From: Clostridiales bacterium
Lineage (GTDB): Bacteria; Bacillota; Clostridia; Lachnospirales; Lachnospiraceae
Length of the DNA: 32,316 nt
Direction: 5' to 3'
NCBI GenBank assembly: GCA_018369015.1
Contig: JAGZDD010000023.1
Coordinates: forward strand, 1-32,316
Each line of letters opens with the position of its first letter. The stretch's first letter is position 1. The notes below the pieces were generated by a model. The model was not told where the DNA came from and searched no databases. It was given only the letters and a program-made list of their open reading frames with translations. The position numbers were made by a program, and so were the translations under genes. Below, in pieces: positions 13,221-22,596 of this stretch.

Positions 13221-13919
13221 CTATTGACGCAGCGTATTAATTGTGTTCATAACCTCATCCGATGTCTGGATCATTTTAAGAGAATAGGAATAGGCCCTCT
13301 GACATTCAATAATGCGGGTCATCTCATCAATCATATCGGTACCTGATGGCTCAAGGGCCCCTTGTTTAAGCTGCGCCCCGGTATTCAAATAAGGGTTCCC
13401 GTTTTTCTGCGTCGGCACAAATTCATTATTGCCGACGCTTTCCATGCCATTTTGAAACGCAAAGCCCCACACTGACGGTTCTGCGCTTAAGGTCTCTCCT
13501 GCCACGGTAATCGGGGCGCCTGCGGCGTCTAATACTCTGTGGCCCTCGTCGTTTACAAGGTACATCGTGCCGCCCTGCTCAGATAAGGAAAAATGTCCGT
13601 TTCGGCTATAATATATACGGTTATCCTCCGGATCTGCCAGCCTGAAAAAGCCATCCCCGATAATTGCAAAATCATAGGCGCCATTGGTTTCCTCAAAGCC
13701 ATTATCTGAAAATATGGTATCTGTTTTTTCCACATGGGCTCCGCTGCCGGCCGATACCTTTTTGCTGCCGTTCATATTATAGTACATAAGCTGTGAAAAC
13801 ACCGCGTTCTTTGGTTTAAATCCCGCAGTATCGACATTGGCAAGATTATTCGCCGTAACATCCATCCTGGCCTGCTGGGCCGCAGCGCCCGCAGCCGCAG
13901 TATAAAATGATGTATACAT
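13221..13919 (-). CDS. Flagellar rod protein, FlgG-like (FlhP-like)
   Basis: This 232-residue rod-family protein has the N-terminal motif ANNLANVDTAGFK (about 24-36), a beta-rich middle and the C-terminal helix ECQRAYSYSLKMIQTSDE followed by VMNTINTLRQ, which is FlgG-like. In Firmicutes two such paralogues (FlhO and FlhP) form the distal rod. The gene follows a close paralogue at once, with AGGAGG upstream of ATG 13919. I do not choose strongly between FlgF and FlgG; the C-terminus favours FlgG. Confidence 0.85.
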   Translation of the reverse strand: MYTSFYTAAAGAAAQQARMDVTANNLANVDTAGFKPKNAVFSQLMYYNMNGSKKVSAGSGAHVEKTDTIFSDNGFEETNGAYDFAIIGDGFFRLADPEDNRIYYSRNGHFSLSEQGGTMYLVNDEGHRVLDAAGAPITVAGETLSAEPSVWGFAFQNGMESVGNNEFVPTQKNGNPYLNTGAQLKQGALEPSGTDMIDEMTRIIECQRAYSYSLKMIQTSDEVMNTINTLRQ

Positions 13920-13935
13920 TTTCCATTCCTCCTAA

Positions 13936-14685
13936 TTATGATACGCTGCCGATCTGAGACGCTTTTCCCATTAACTGGTCGTACATTTTAAGCACCTGGG
14001 CCGAGCTTTGTATAGCCCTCTGGCTGGACATCATTGCTACCATTTCCCCGATCATAGATACATTGGAGCCTTCCAAAGCTCCCTGGACGATTTGGGCGTT
14101 TGATCCCTGGGGCGCCGCGCCTGTAACAAACATACCGTTTCCGTCTTTTTCAAGCTGCGTATAATCTTCAAAATCCACAACGGCAATCTGGCCAAGATAC
14201 GCGCCGTCAAGACGGCTAAAAATCTGCCCCGCAGCGTCCACCTCAATCTGGTCGGTCGGAAGCTGTATCGCGCCCCCATTTCCCAGCACCCTGCCAATTC
14301 CCGGAAGGGTTAAGTAGCCTTCATTATCTGTGGTAAAGCTTCCAGAGCGGGTGTAGACGGTGCCTTCCGGCGTCTGGATCTGGAAAAATCCATTGCCTTC
14401 CAGCGCAAAATCCAGGACGTTTCCGGTACTTTCAATGGCACCGTTTTCAAAATTTGTCGCCGTCGTATCAGAAGCCCACATTCTGCTCACAGTTCCCACA
14501 GCGGCCGGCGTTTTTTTATCAGTGCCCCCGGTTCTGTAAAGCATTTCCTCCCTGAAGGTTGTGCCTAAAAAGGTATCGCTCTTATAGCCCGGAGTGACGG
14601 CGTTGGACATATTATTACTGATGACATTTAAGTTTCTGTTTTGAGAAATCATCTGTGACGCAAGATTATAATATCCCTGATACAT
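13936..14685 (-). CDS. Flagellar rod protein, FlgF-like (FlhO-like)
   Basis: This 249-residue paralogue of the preceding rod protein begins MYQGYYNLASQMISQNRNLN and has the NNMSNAVTPGYK motif. The central part has DFALEGNGFFQIQ and the end has SSQRAIQSSAQVLKMYDQLM. It builds the rod, outside the membrane, after export by the flagellar apparatus. It overlaps the sigD stop by 20 bases, so translation may be coupled; AGGAGG is 13 bases upstream of the ATG, a little far. FlgF-like is a choice based on order and length, not on a decisive motif. Confidence 0.85.
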   Translation of the reverse strand: MYQGYYNLASQMISQNRNLNVISNNMSNAVTPGYKSDTFLGTTFREEMLYRTGGTDKKTPAAVGTVSRMWASDTTATNFENGAIESTGNVLDFALEGNGFFQIQTPEGTVYTRSGSFTTDNEGYLTLPGIGRVLGNGGAIQLPTDQIEVDAAGQIFSRLDGAYLGQIAVVDFEDYTQLEKDGNGMFVTGAAPQGSNAQIVQGALEGSNVSMIGEMVAMMSSQRAIQSSAQVLKMYDQLMGKASQIGSVS

Positions 14686-15475
14686 AAGCTTTATTTTCTC
14701 CTCCTGTTTCTTTTTTAATAAAATTTTTCAGCTTTTCAATGGCCTTTGTATGGATCTGTGAAACTCTGGGTTCGCTGATCTGCAATATTTTTGATATTTT
14801 TTTCATATTCAGCTCCTCCACATAATACAGGGCAATGACTAATTGTTCCTTTTCCTTTAATCCCTCGATCCCCTTCGCAAGGATTTCCAAAAGCTCTTTT
14901 TTAAGGAACGACTCCTCGGGCTGTTCCGCCAGGTTTTCTGAGGGGATCTGGCTCCCTCTTTTATCGGTTCCCGCCTCCTCTAAAACCATATTTAAAGAAA
15001 GAATATTAAACAGCGCGCCCTGGCTGACCGTCTCCCGGTACTTCTGGGGCGACATATTCACATAGGCAGCGACCTCTTCTTCTGTCGGTTCCCGGCCCAT
15101 TTCTTCATAGAGCCTGGAAACAGCTTCATCAATCGTTTTCATTTTCTTCCTTGTACTGCGCGGCACCCAATCCTGCTTCCTGGCCAGATCGACGATCATT
15201 CCCTTAATGCGCTTCGATATATAGGTTTCAAAAAGAACGCCTGCGTTGGGGTCAAAACGTTCAATGCCATTCATCAGTACAAGGACGCCTTCGTTAACAA
15301 TATCGTCAATCTGAGAAAAGCTTAAATAAATATCCCTCATTTGAACGGCGATACTTCTGACAATATAAAGATAACGGACAACCAGCTCCTGCTTTACTTT
15401 TAGATCACCGGTCTGCTTATATTTGCGAAAAAGTTCCGCGCTGCTAAACCCGGACAATTCTTCTTTTGTACTCAT
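14666..15475 (-). CDS. sigD: Flagellar sigma factor SigD/FliA (sigma-28)
   Basis: This 269-residue sigma-70-family protein has region 2 (QIDDIVNEG, FDPNAGVLFETYISKRIKG), region 3 (WVPRSTRKK, MGREPTEEEVA) and region 4 (ALYYVEELNMKKISKILQIS followed by EPRVSQIHTKA). This is the sigma-28 pattern. It directs late flagellar and chemotaxis genes; the fliD promoter at 8281-8307 is a likely target. AGGAGG-like GGAGG is just upstream of ATG 15475. It lies directly after flhA, with no flhF or flhG between them. No anti-sigma FlgM gene is in the window. Confidence 0.95.
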   Translation of the reverse strand: MSTKEELSGFSSAELFRKYKQTGDLKVKQELVVRYLYIVRSIAVQMRDIYLSFSQIDDIVNEGVLVLMNGIERFDPNAGVLFETYISKRIKGMIVDLARKQDWVPRSTRKKMKTIDEAVSRLYEEMGREPTEEEVAAYVNMSPQKYRETVSQGALFNILSLNMVLEEAGTDKRGSQIPSENLAEQPEESFLKKELLEILAKGIEGLKEKEQLVIALYYVEELNMKKISKILQISEPRVSQIHTKAIEKLKNFIKKETGGENKAYVSGIL

Positions 15476-15503
15476 AGCTTATATACCTCCGCCCTTGTTT
15501 TTA

Positions 15504-17582
15504 TCAGGGTGTAATATTCCCAATCGCCTGGATCTGAATATTATTGCTGATCTCATTAAAAGAAAGTACATATACGTTCGGGAAAAACTGTTCAATTAAA
15601 TGATAAAAGTGCTGCCGCACAACCTGGCTCGTCAAAATCACCGGATCCTGTGAAAATCCATTAAACTTCTTCAAAAGCTCCGTAAGCTGGGAAATTACGC
15701 TCTGGATCATCTGCGGGTTTAACGCCAGGTAAATCCCATGGTCGCCGTTGGTCAGGCTTGAAACAATACTTTTTTCCAACTCCGCATCCAGCGTAATAAC
15801 TTTCATGCTCCCAGCCTCGCAAAATCTCCGGGTAATGGTGCGCTTCAGGGCGACACGGATATTTTCCGTAATTGCATCCAGGCTTTTCGTTGCCATTGAA
15901 GCGTCTATAATGGTTTCCATAATGGTTTCCATGTCCTTAATCGGTATGCCTTCTTTAAGAAGATTTGTCAGTATTTTTTGAAGGCCGCCATAATTAACCA
16001 CATTGGGAATCAGCTCGTCCACAAGCTCAGGAATATTTTTCTTGACATTTTCAACAAGCTGGATCACTTCCTGCCGGTTTAAAAGCTCATAGGCATGATT
16101 TTTTATTGTTTCCGACAAATGCGTAATAATCACCGACAGAGGATCTATGACCGTATAGCCGTAAATTTCCGCCAGCTCTTTTTTGTCCGGCGTAATCCAC
16201 CGGCTTGGTATGCCGTAAGCGGGTTCAATCGTTTCAATACCTTCGATTTCTTTTGTTACCTCCGGCGGCTCTAAGGCTAAATAATAATCAACTAAAATCT
16301 CGCCCCGCGCCACTTCCTCATCGCGGATTTTAATAATATATTGATTCGTATTAAGGCTCGAACTGTCCCGAAGCCGTATGGAAGGAATGACAAGCCCCAT
16401 TTCCTGGGCATACTGACGCCGGAAAATGACAATCCGGTTCAGCATCTTACCGCCGCTGGACTCATCCACAAGGGGAATAAGGCTATATCCAAATTCCATC
16501 TCAATCGGCTCCACATTGAGTAAGGAATAGACATTATTAATATCCCGGTAAAAAGCGTCCTCCCCGGCGGCTTCCGCCGGTTCCGCCGCGGCCGCCGCTT
16601 CCGCTGCGCCTGTATTTTCAGCCGGCACAGGCTCAGCCATTTGTACCATTTTCCGGCTCAGGAAATACCCTCCGGCCAGCAGGATGATTGATATAATGGC
16701 AAGCTGGATTTTGGGCATACCAGGAACCAAAAGTAATACGGCTAAAATCCCCCCGGCCATCATAATCGCCCGCGGCTGGGCGATAAACTGCCGGGAAGCA
16801 TCGTCATTTAAGCTTCCCTCAGCCGTTGCCCGGGTAACGATCATACCTGTTGCAGTAGAAATCAGAAGGGCAGGTATCTGAGAAACAAGGCCGTCGCCGA
16901 CCGTGGCGATGGAATAAACGGACAGCACTTCATCAAAACCCATTTGTGACTGAACCATACCAATGACACAGCCGCCGACAAAATTGACAAAGGTAATAAT
17001 CAGAGACATAATAGCGTCGCCTTTGACAATTTTCGTTGCACCGTCCATGGAGCCGTAGAAATCGGCTTCCTTTTGAATCTTGTAACGCCGAAGCTTTGCT
17101 TCCTGCTCATTAATTAAGCCGGAGCTTAAATCCGCGTCAATAGCCATTTGCTTTCCCGGCATCGCATCCAGGGTAAAGCGGGCCGCCACCTCAGCCACAC
17201 GTTCCGCGCCCTTTGTAATAACAATGAACTGTACAAGGACGATAATCAAAAAGATAATAACGCCCACAACAACATTTCCCTGGAGTACGAAGTCGCCAAA
17301 CGCCTTAATGACCTGTCCGGCAGACCCCTGGTGCGACAGGATATTTCTTGTGGAAGCCACATTCAGGCCCAAACGGAACAGCGTTGTAATCAAAAGCATC
17401 GATGGAAATATTGAAAATTCCAACGGTTCCCGGATATTCATACTGATAAGTAAAATAATCATTGAGATTGATATATTTAAAATAATCATTACATCCATTA
17501 AGAATGGATTTAACGGTATAATTAAAAGAAGTACGACAACAACGACAATTAAAGATACCGAATTATTGATTAGTTTTTTCAT
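15504..17582 (-). CDS. flhA: Flagellar export protein FlhA
   Basis: This 692-residue protein has the N-terminal membrane half and the conserved cytoplasmic loop (RFTLDAMPGKQMAIDADLSS) of the FHIPEP family. From about residue 345 it has the soluble C-terminal domain that docks export substrates and chaperones. FlhA forms the ring under the export gate in the membrane. A short Ala/Glu/Pro-rich linker (PAENTGAAEAAAAAEPAEAAG) joins the halves. It overlaps flhB by 20 bases, so translation is likely coupled; its own ribosome site is weak. Confidence 0.97.
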   Translation of the reverse strand: MKKLINNSVSLIVVVVVLLLIIPLNPFLMDVMIILNISISMIILLISMNIREPLEFSIFPSMLLITTLFRLGLNVASTRNILSHQGSAGQVIKAFGDFVLQGNVVVGVIIFLIIVLVQFIVITKGAERVAEVAARFTLDAMPGKQMAIDADLSSGLINEQEAKLRRYKIQKEADFYGSMDGATKIVKGDAIMSLIITFVNFVGGCVIGMVQSQMGFDEVLSVYSIATVGDGLVSQIPALLISTATGMIVTRATAEGSLNDDASRQFIAQPRAIMMAGGILAVLLLVPGMPKIQLAIISIILLAGGYFLSRKMVQMAEPVPAENTGAAEAAAAAEPAEAAGEDAFYRDINNVYSLLNVEPIEMEFGYSLIPLVDESSGGKMLNRIVIFRRQYAQEMGLVIPSIRLRDSSSLNTNQYIIKIRDEEVARGEILVDYYLALEPPEVTKEIEGIETIEPAYGIPSRWITPDKKELAEIYGYTVIDPLSVIITHLSETIKNHAYELLNRQEVIQLVENVKKNIPELVDELIPNVVNYGGLQKILTNLLKEGIPIKDMETIMETIIDASMATKSLDAITENIRVALKRTITRRFCEAGSMKVITLDAELEKSIVSSLTNGDHGIYLALNPQMIQSVISQLTELLKKFNGFSQDPVILTSQVVRQHFYHLIEQFFPNVYVLSFNEISNNIQIQAIGNITP

Positions 17583-18663
17583 CTTTTACACCATTTCCAA
17601 CTCTACTTTTCTGGTTCGCACGAAATACTTCTACAAGGATTTCAGCAACAACACCGTAATAATCCGGGGAAATCTCCCCGCCCAGCGGCGTCGTCGCGTA
17701 TATTCCCCTGGCCAGTACTTTATTTTCTACAATATATACATGGTTCTCCTGGGCCACTTTAACAATTCTCAGTGCCAGCTCGTCCTGCCCTTTAGCGACA
17801 AGCACCGGGGCGTTATCCGTATCGGCATTATATTTTAAGGCGACCGCAAAATGGGTCGGATTTCTGATAATCACATCCGCTTCAGGAACCGCCTGCATCA
17901 TCCGGTTCCTCGCCCTCTGCTGCTGTATATTTTTGATCCGCCCTTTAATTTCAGGATTTCCTTCGATTTCCTTAAATTCGTCTTTAACCTCCTGCTTGCT
18001 CATGCGGGCGTTTTTTTCAAATTCCCACCGCTGGAAAAAGAAATCCGCTGCGGCTACAACAAGGAAAATCACGGAAATCGTAATGACCATATCCATCGTC
18101 ATATTCAGCATATAGGCGGCGGAATGTTTGATATCCATATCCATTGTCCTTATGGCATCTGTGATGTCTTTGGAAATAATATTGTATAAAACTGCAAAAA
18201 TAATAATGACCTTCAAAATACCTTTCAGCAGCTCCACCAGGTTTTTGACAGACATAATATTTTTTATTCCTTTTAAAGGGCTGATATTGCTCAACTTCGG
18301 AGCAATCTTCTTTTTGCTGAATAAAAAGCGCGTCTGTATTCCAGCCGAAAGCACTGCTAAAAGCACCGAAACGGCAAGTAACACAGCAATCGATTTGAAT
18401 ATGGTCAGCGCACTGTCCATTCCCAGCTTTTGAAGCGTTCCCATATCCAGGCTATTGACCGAGCTGATTTCTGACACAATACGCTTCATAAAATCCGATG
18501 CGTCCGCATAAATCTGGGGGAAGGTCATTTGTAAAATAAAAAACATCCCCAGCATGGTAATGACAGAAATCACATCTTTGCTCAGAAAAACATTTCCCTC
18601 TTTTCTGAGGTCTCTGCGCCGTTTGGGAGTCGCTTTCTCGGTTTTGGAATCTTTATCCGCCAC
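17563..18663 (-). CDS. flhB: Flagellar export switch protein FlhB
   Basis: This 366-residue protein has the N-terminal KTEKATPKRRRDLRKEG motif and four membrane segments between about 35 and 208. Its cytoplasmic tail holds the self-cleavage motif NPTH (268-271). After cleavage the tail switches export from rod/hook to filament subunits. The C-terminus matches the family (VAKGQDELALRI, LARGIYATT). GTG 18663 is chosen as start with GAGAG eight bases upstream; GTG 18672 lies too close to it. Confidence 0.95.
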   Translation of the reverse strand: MADKDSKTEKATPKRRRDLRKEGNVFLSKDVISVITMLGMFFILQMTFPQIYADASDFMKRIVSEISSVNSLDMGTLQKLGMDSALTIFKSIAVLLAVSVLLAVLSAGIQTRFLFSKKKIAPKLSNISPLKGIKNIMSVKNLVELLKGILKVIIIFAVLYNIISKDITDAIRTMDMDIKHSAAYMLNMTMDMVITISVIFLVVAAADFFFQRWEFEKNARMSKQEVKDEFKEIEGNPEIKGRIKNIQQQRARNRMMQAVPEADVIIRNPTHFAVALKYNADTDNAPVLVAKGQDELALRIVKVAQENHVYIVENKVLARGIYATTPLGGEISPDYYGVVAEILVEVFRANQKSRVGNGVKDEKTNQ

Positions 18664-18682
18664 TATACTCACTCTCTTTCAG

Positions 18683-19456
18683 TCATAAAAAATGAAGGAT
18701 CTGCTCCAATGTGGTAAGCATTGTATTGATAACCTGGTTCATATAATCCTTAAGCGGTGAAAAGAGCAGCAGAAGAATCACCAGCCCAAAAATCACTTTC
18801 ATCTGAATATTTAAAACAAAAATATTGATCTGCGGAACAATTTTCATCAACAGACCAACGCCGATTTCCACAAGAAATAAAATAATCATCATCGGCATGG
18901 CAAATTTCACGCCCAATATGATACATTCTTTAAAAATATCGAGTATGGCAGGCACAAGCTGGTCGGAAAATAAAATATCTCCATACGGAACCGCAGTATA
19001 GGAGGTCAGTAAAATATGCATTAACGCGATATGTCCGTCAACTGCAAAAAAGAGCAGAAGCATATAGGTTTCAAAAATCCGTCCGCTCAGGGGCATTTGG
19101 GCATTGCTCTGCGAGTCATAAACCGTTGCCATGGAAAGCCCCATCTGAAAGTCGTTAATGTATCCGCCATAATTCACAATAAAAATAAAAAGCTGTACCG
19201 CAAATCCCAAAACATAGCCGACGGCAAATTCCTTTAAGTAGGCAATCAGCAGCGTAAACGGGGAATTAAGCGCCGCGCCTGAAATATTTCCAGAGGAAAA
19301 GCTGTACACAGCGAGTGTCAGGATAAATATAAAGCCTCCCTTGACAGTCATGGAAATATTACGCCTGCCCAAAATAGGGTTGAACAGGATAAAGCCCGAC
19401 ATTCTCATAAATATCAGTGAAAATAAGGTCATCTGTTCAATATTATTTCCCAGCAT
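18683..19456 (-). CDS. fliR: Flagellar export gate protein FliR
   Basis: This membrane protein of 257 residues has six or so hydrophobic segments and the FliR pattern (FNPILGRR, EFAVGYVLGF, MPMMIILFLVEIGVGLLMKI). FliP, FliQ and FliR build the export gate in the basal body. It lies between fliQ and flhB, the usual order. GGAGG lies upstream of two adjacent ATGs; the second (19456) has better spacing. Confidence 0.95.
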   Translation of the reverse strand: MLGNNIEQMTLFSLIFMRMSGFILFNPILGRRNISMTVKGGFIFILTLAVYSFSSGNISGAALNSPFTLLIAYLKEFAVGYVLGFAVQLFIFIVNYGGYINDFQMGLSMATVYDSQSNAQMPLSGRIFETYMLLLFFAVDGHIALMHILLTSYTAVPYGDILFSDQLVPAILDIFKECIILGVKFAMPMMIILFLVEIGVGLLMKIVPQINIFVLNIQMKVIFGLVILLLLFSPLKDYMNQVINTMLTTLEQILHFL

Positions 19457-19477
19457 CATTTTCCTCCGTTTACCCGA

Positions 19478-19744
19478 TTACCCCTGCTGAATCATCTGGA
19501 ATATTTGTATCATAAAATCCTTCAGCGTCTGGAGCATACTGCTCCCGGTAACAACAAGAACAATGCCAATGGCCAGAAGCTTGGGCACAAAGGTTATCGT
19601 CTGCTCATGGATCTGGGTCGCCGCCTGTAAAATGGAAATCAGTATACCAATCGCCATACTGATGATCAGCGCCGGCCCGGCCAGCCGGATGCACAGGACA
19701 AAAAAGGTATACATTAAATCACTGATTTCATTCGTCGTTATCAT
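19478..19744 (-). CDS. fliQ: Flagellar export gate protein FliQ
   Basis: This 88-residue protein has two hydrophobic helices with the FliQ pattern (SILQAATQIHEQTITFVPKL) between them. It is part of the export gate with FliP and FliR. GGAGG stands six bases before ATG 19744. Order fliP-fliQ-fliR is standard, and length equals the family norm. Confidence 0.97.
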   Translation of the reverse strand: MITTNEISDLMYTFFVLCIRLAGPALIISMAIGILISILQAATQIHEQTITFVPKLLAIGIVLVVTGSSMLQTLKDFMIQIFQMIQQG

Positions 19745-19769
19745 AAAATGCCTCCTTCACTTTACTGAG

Positions 19770-20429
19770 CTAATTGAAGCTCTGGACAATCGTGGAAAAC
19801 AAGAGCTGCCACCCGTCCACCGCCACGAACAGCAGCAGCTTAAACGGAAGCGAAATCATTGCCGGAGGCAGCATAATCATTCCCATGGACATCAGCACGC
19901 TGGAGACGATAACATCAATCAGAAGAAATGGGATATACAGCAAAAAGCCTGCGGTAAATGCCCTTTTTAATTCGCTTGTCATAAAGGACGGAATAACAAC
20001 CGTCAGCGGAAGGTCGTTGACATCATCGGTCAATTCTTCCCCAGAAAAATTGACAAAAAGCTCCAGGGCGCTTTTCTCTGTATTTTTAAACATAAACTCT
20101 TTCAGTGGAACCTGCGCCCTGTCCAAAGCTTCTTCCTGGCTGATTTCCTCATTAATATACGGCGTATATGCCGTTGTGTTGATTTCATCAACAACCGGGC
20201 GCATAATAAAAAGCGTTAAAAACAGGGCAATGCCTACAAGTACCATATTCGGCGGCGTCTGCTGAATCCCCAGCGCATTGCGGAGAAAGGACAAAATGAT
20301 GATCGTCCTTGTAAAGGATGTCGCCATAATAATCAGAGATGGCAGCAATGTAATGATTGTCAGCATAAGAAGCAGTTCCAGAGTCGGCACCCTGTCGCCA
20401 TTAATATTTACCAAAGCATTATCATTCAT
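19770..20429 (-). CDS. fliP: Flagellar export gate protein FliP
   Basis: This 219-residue membrane protein has the FliP motifs TSFTRTIIILSFLRNALG and, near the end, SVLMSMGMIMLPPAMISLPF followed by KLLLFVAVDGW. It forms the core of the export gate. Like B. subtilis FliP it has no long cleaved signal. It overlaps fliO by 8 bases. GGAGAG precedes the ATG by nine bases. Confidence 0.97.
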   Translation of the reverse strand: MNDNALVNINGDRVPTLELLLMLTIITLLPSLIIMATSFTRTIIILSFLRNALGIQQTPPNMVLVGIALFLTLFIMRPVVDEINTTAYTPYINEEISQEEALDRAQVPLKEFMFKNTEKSALELFVNFSGEELTDDVNDLPLTVVIPSFMTSELKRAFTAGFLLYIPFLLIDVIVSSVLMSMGMIMLPPAMISLPFKLLLFVAVDGWQLLFSTIVQSFN

Positions 20430-20793
20430 CTTTCTTAACTCTCCGTTTCTTTAGTCCGCCTTCTGAGCTTTTCCCAAAATATTCAAGGCTGTGAAGGATT
20501 GACTTAAAATCGCCTCCGGTTTTCGTATTTGAGTTGAGTAAAACCAGGTCTTCTTTGGACAATTCCTTTAAAACATTGATCTGGGCGGAGGTAATGCCCA
20601 CAAGAAAATATCGTTCTCCGACCTGAAAAACAGAAATATACTTTTCCTGGCCAAGAGCCATCTGGTCTATAACTCTCATATATTTTGTTTCAAACTGCTT
20701 TTTGGCCGCCCCTTTCCCGATCCGCTTTGTCGTCAGGTAGCATATGAAAAGTACCAGTACCGCCGCTAAAAATGTGCTTATAGCCTCCAACAT
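20422..20793 (-). CDS. fliO: Flagellar export protein FliO
   Basis: This 123-residue protein has one N-terminal membrane helix (about 7-23) and a cytoplasmic tail with FQVGERYFLVGITSAQINVL, the FliO/FliZ pattern. FliO helps assembly of the FliP ring. It sits between fliY and fliP as in other Firmicutes. ATG 20793 with AGGTGA upstream is preferred to the GTG at 20802. The charged end is Lys/Arg-rich. Confidence 0.85.
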   Translation of the reverse strand: MLEAISTFLAAVLVLFICYLTTKRIGKGAAKKQFETKYMRVIDQMALGQEKYISVFQVGERYFLVGITSAQINVLKELSKEDLVLLNSNTKTGGDFKSILHSLEYFGKSSEGGLKKRRVKKDE

Positions 20794-20802
20794 TTTAATC
20801 AC

Positions 20803-22098
20803 CTATTCCGGAATGTGAATATCGGTTTTTACGATTTCCGTAATACGTATCCCAAAATTGTCTTCCACTACGACAACATCTCCTTTGGCAATGCATTGGC
20901 CGTTCACATACAGATCTACCTGTTCTCCTGCCAGCTTATCCAGAACGATCAGTGAGCCTTTTGTAAACTCCAAAATGTCCCGGACAAACTTTTTCGTCCT
21001 TCCGATCTCAACGGAAACATCCAGAGGAACGCCCATGATCAGTTCCAGATTTTCTTCCTGAACCTGGGCCGTGGCGCCGTCTTCATTTAAGTTTGGCTGG
21101 GCCGCTGGCTGGACGTTGATCATTTTCGGTTCCGGCGCCGGAGCCTGCCTAAGCTTTTGAAGCTCCTGCTGTGTCTTTGCGATGTTTTCCTGGAGCTGCA
21201 TCATCTGGCTCATCATCTGCATTTGTAAAGTATTGCCTGTATCCGCAGCCGGCTGTGCTAAAGTCTGGCTTCCCTTGGCTGCTGGTTCTTTTGCCGCGCT
21301 GACTTTGGCAGCATCGTTTTGGGGCATACTTTCCTTAAGGGCAGCCGTCTCCTTAAGAGCTGCCTCCCCGTTAAGCACAGCCGCTTCCTTAGGTGCAGCC
21401 TCCCCTAAATCAGGCGTTTCCTCACCAGGCAGAGCGCCGCCGCTGCCGGCAGGCTCCGGCCCTTCCTTGTCCAAAGGTTTATACGGCTTAATCGCCTCTT
21501 TCGGTAAAAATCCAGAAAGAAGCTCTTTGGCCAGCTCAACGGGCATTACATGAAAGAACTCGCTTTCAAGCATCCCTTCAATTTTTATATTGATCGCAAC
21601 GACAACCTTTTTATCGTTGTCATTAAAATATTTGTCAATAAACGCTTGCTTATTGGCAATTTCAAATGAAACCGGCGTCGAAATATTGACGGTACGTCCA
21701 AGAAATTCTGACAAAGCGGTGGAGGAGGCCCCCATCATCTGATTCATTACTTCACAGACTGCACTGATATTAATATCATTTAATTCAAACTCTTCATCCG
21801 GTACCGAAGAAGGATCAATGCCCATAAGCATTTCAACAATAATTTTGGCATCATGCTTTTTCAAAAGAATAACATTACTGCCTTCCAGTCCTTCCACATA
21901 AGCAATCTCTACGCCGATCGCCGGTTCGATCCGGTTCATTTCAAATTCTTCCCGGCTGACAACGCTTACCTGGGGCGTTGTAATATCCACCCGGGTATTA
22001 AGCATTGTAGATACGGCTGTGGCAGAGGCGCCTAAGCTAATATTCAGGATTTCACCTATCGCATCGATTTCAAGCGCGCTAAAAATTTCAGATTCCAT
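20803..22098 (-). CDS. fliY: Flagellar switch phosphatase FliY (FliN domain)
   Basis: This 431-residue protein has two CheC-like phosphatase sites, both intact: Glu16/Asn19 and Glu116/Asn119. A linker (about 205-345) with Ala/Lys/Glu-rich repeats and a Gln-rich coiled coil (MQMMSQMMQLQENIAKTQQE) follows. The C-terminal FliN domain (about 353-425) includes MGVPLDVSVEIG. It is part of the motor switch and removes phosphate from CheY-P. B. subtilis FliY begins with an EIDALL CheY-P-binding peptide; this one does not, while FliM here does. AAGGAG precedes ATG 22098. Confidence 0.95.
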   Translation of the reverse strand: MESEIFSALEIDAIGEILNISLGASATAVSTMLNTRVDITTPQVSVVSREEFEMNRIEPAIGVEIAYVEGLEGSNVILLKKHDAKIIVEMLMGIDPSSVPDEEFELNDINISAVCEVMNQMMGASSTALSEFLGRTVNISTPVSFEIANKQAFIDKYFNDNDKKVVVAINIKIEGMLESEFFHVMPVELAKELLSGFLPKEAIKPYKPLDKEGPEPAGSGGALPGEETPDLGEAAPKEAAVLNGEAALKETAALKESMPQNDAAKVSAAKEPAAKGSQTLAQPAADTGNTLQMQMMSQMMQLQENIAKTQQELQKLRQAPAPEPKMINVQPAAQPNLNEDGATAQVQEENLELIMGVPLDVSVEIGRTKKFVRDILEFTKGSLIVLDKLAGEQVDLYVNGQCIAKGDVVVVEDNFGIRITEIVKTDIHIPE

Positions 22099-22139
22099 AT
22101 TAACTGATTCTCCTTCTGTGAATTTCCTGTATTAATATC

Positions 22140-22574
22140 CTATCGTCCGATCTCTAAAGCTTTCTGAGCCATGGATTTCATTGTATTAAATGCGGTAACA
22201 TTTGCCTCATACGCCCGGTAAGCAGCCATGGAATCCACCGTTTCCTTCACCAGATCCACATTGGGCATCAATACATAGCCGTTCTCGTCCGCGTCCGGAT
22301 GCCCGGGATTATAAACGGGCTGAAGGTCGCTCTGGTCTTCGGCAATTTCAGAAACAACAACGCCCCCTTTTTCTGTTCCAGAAGCCGCGCGGTTTAAAAC
22401 AGACTTAAAAGACATCGGCTGCTCCTGCAAAACAACAACCTTTCTGCGATAAGGTCCTCCGTCCTGGGTTCTTGTTGTTTCCATATTGGAAATATTTTCC
22501 GCTGCTATATCCATCCGCAAGCGCTGCGCGGTCATCCCGGAAGCGCTTATATTAAATGAACTTAAAAAAGACAT
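22140..22574 (-). CDS. flgC: Flagellar rod protein FlgC
   Basis: This 144-residue protein matches FlgC from end to end: FNISASGMTAQRLRMDIAAE with ENISNMETTRT, then GYVLMPNVDLVKETVDSM and the C-terminal NTMKSMAQKALEIGR. FlgC is a proximal rod subunit. Its site is odd: it lies between cheY and fliY, with no flgB or fliE near it. Start 22574 follows CGGAGG by seven bases; ATG 22580 is too close. A standard flgB-flgC-fliE copy may exist beyond 32316, in which case this would be a second copy. Confidence 0.93.
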   Translation of the reverse strand: MSFLSSFNISASGMTAQRLRMDIAAENISNMETTRTQDGGPYRRKVVVLQEQPMSFKSVLNRAASGTEKGGVVVSEIAEDQSDLQPVYNPGHPDADENGYVLMPNVDLVKETVDSMAAYRAYEANVTAFNTMKSMAQKALEIGR

Positions 22575-22596
22575 TCCCATACCTCCGTCTTTGGTG

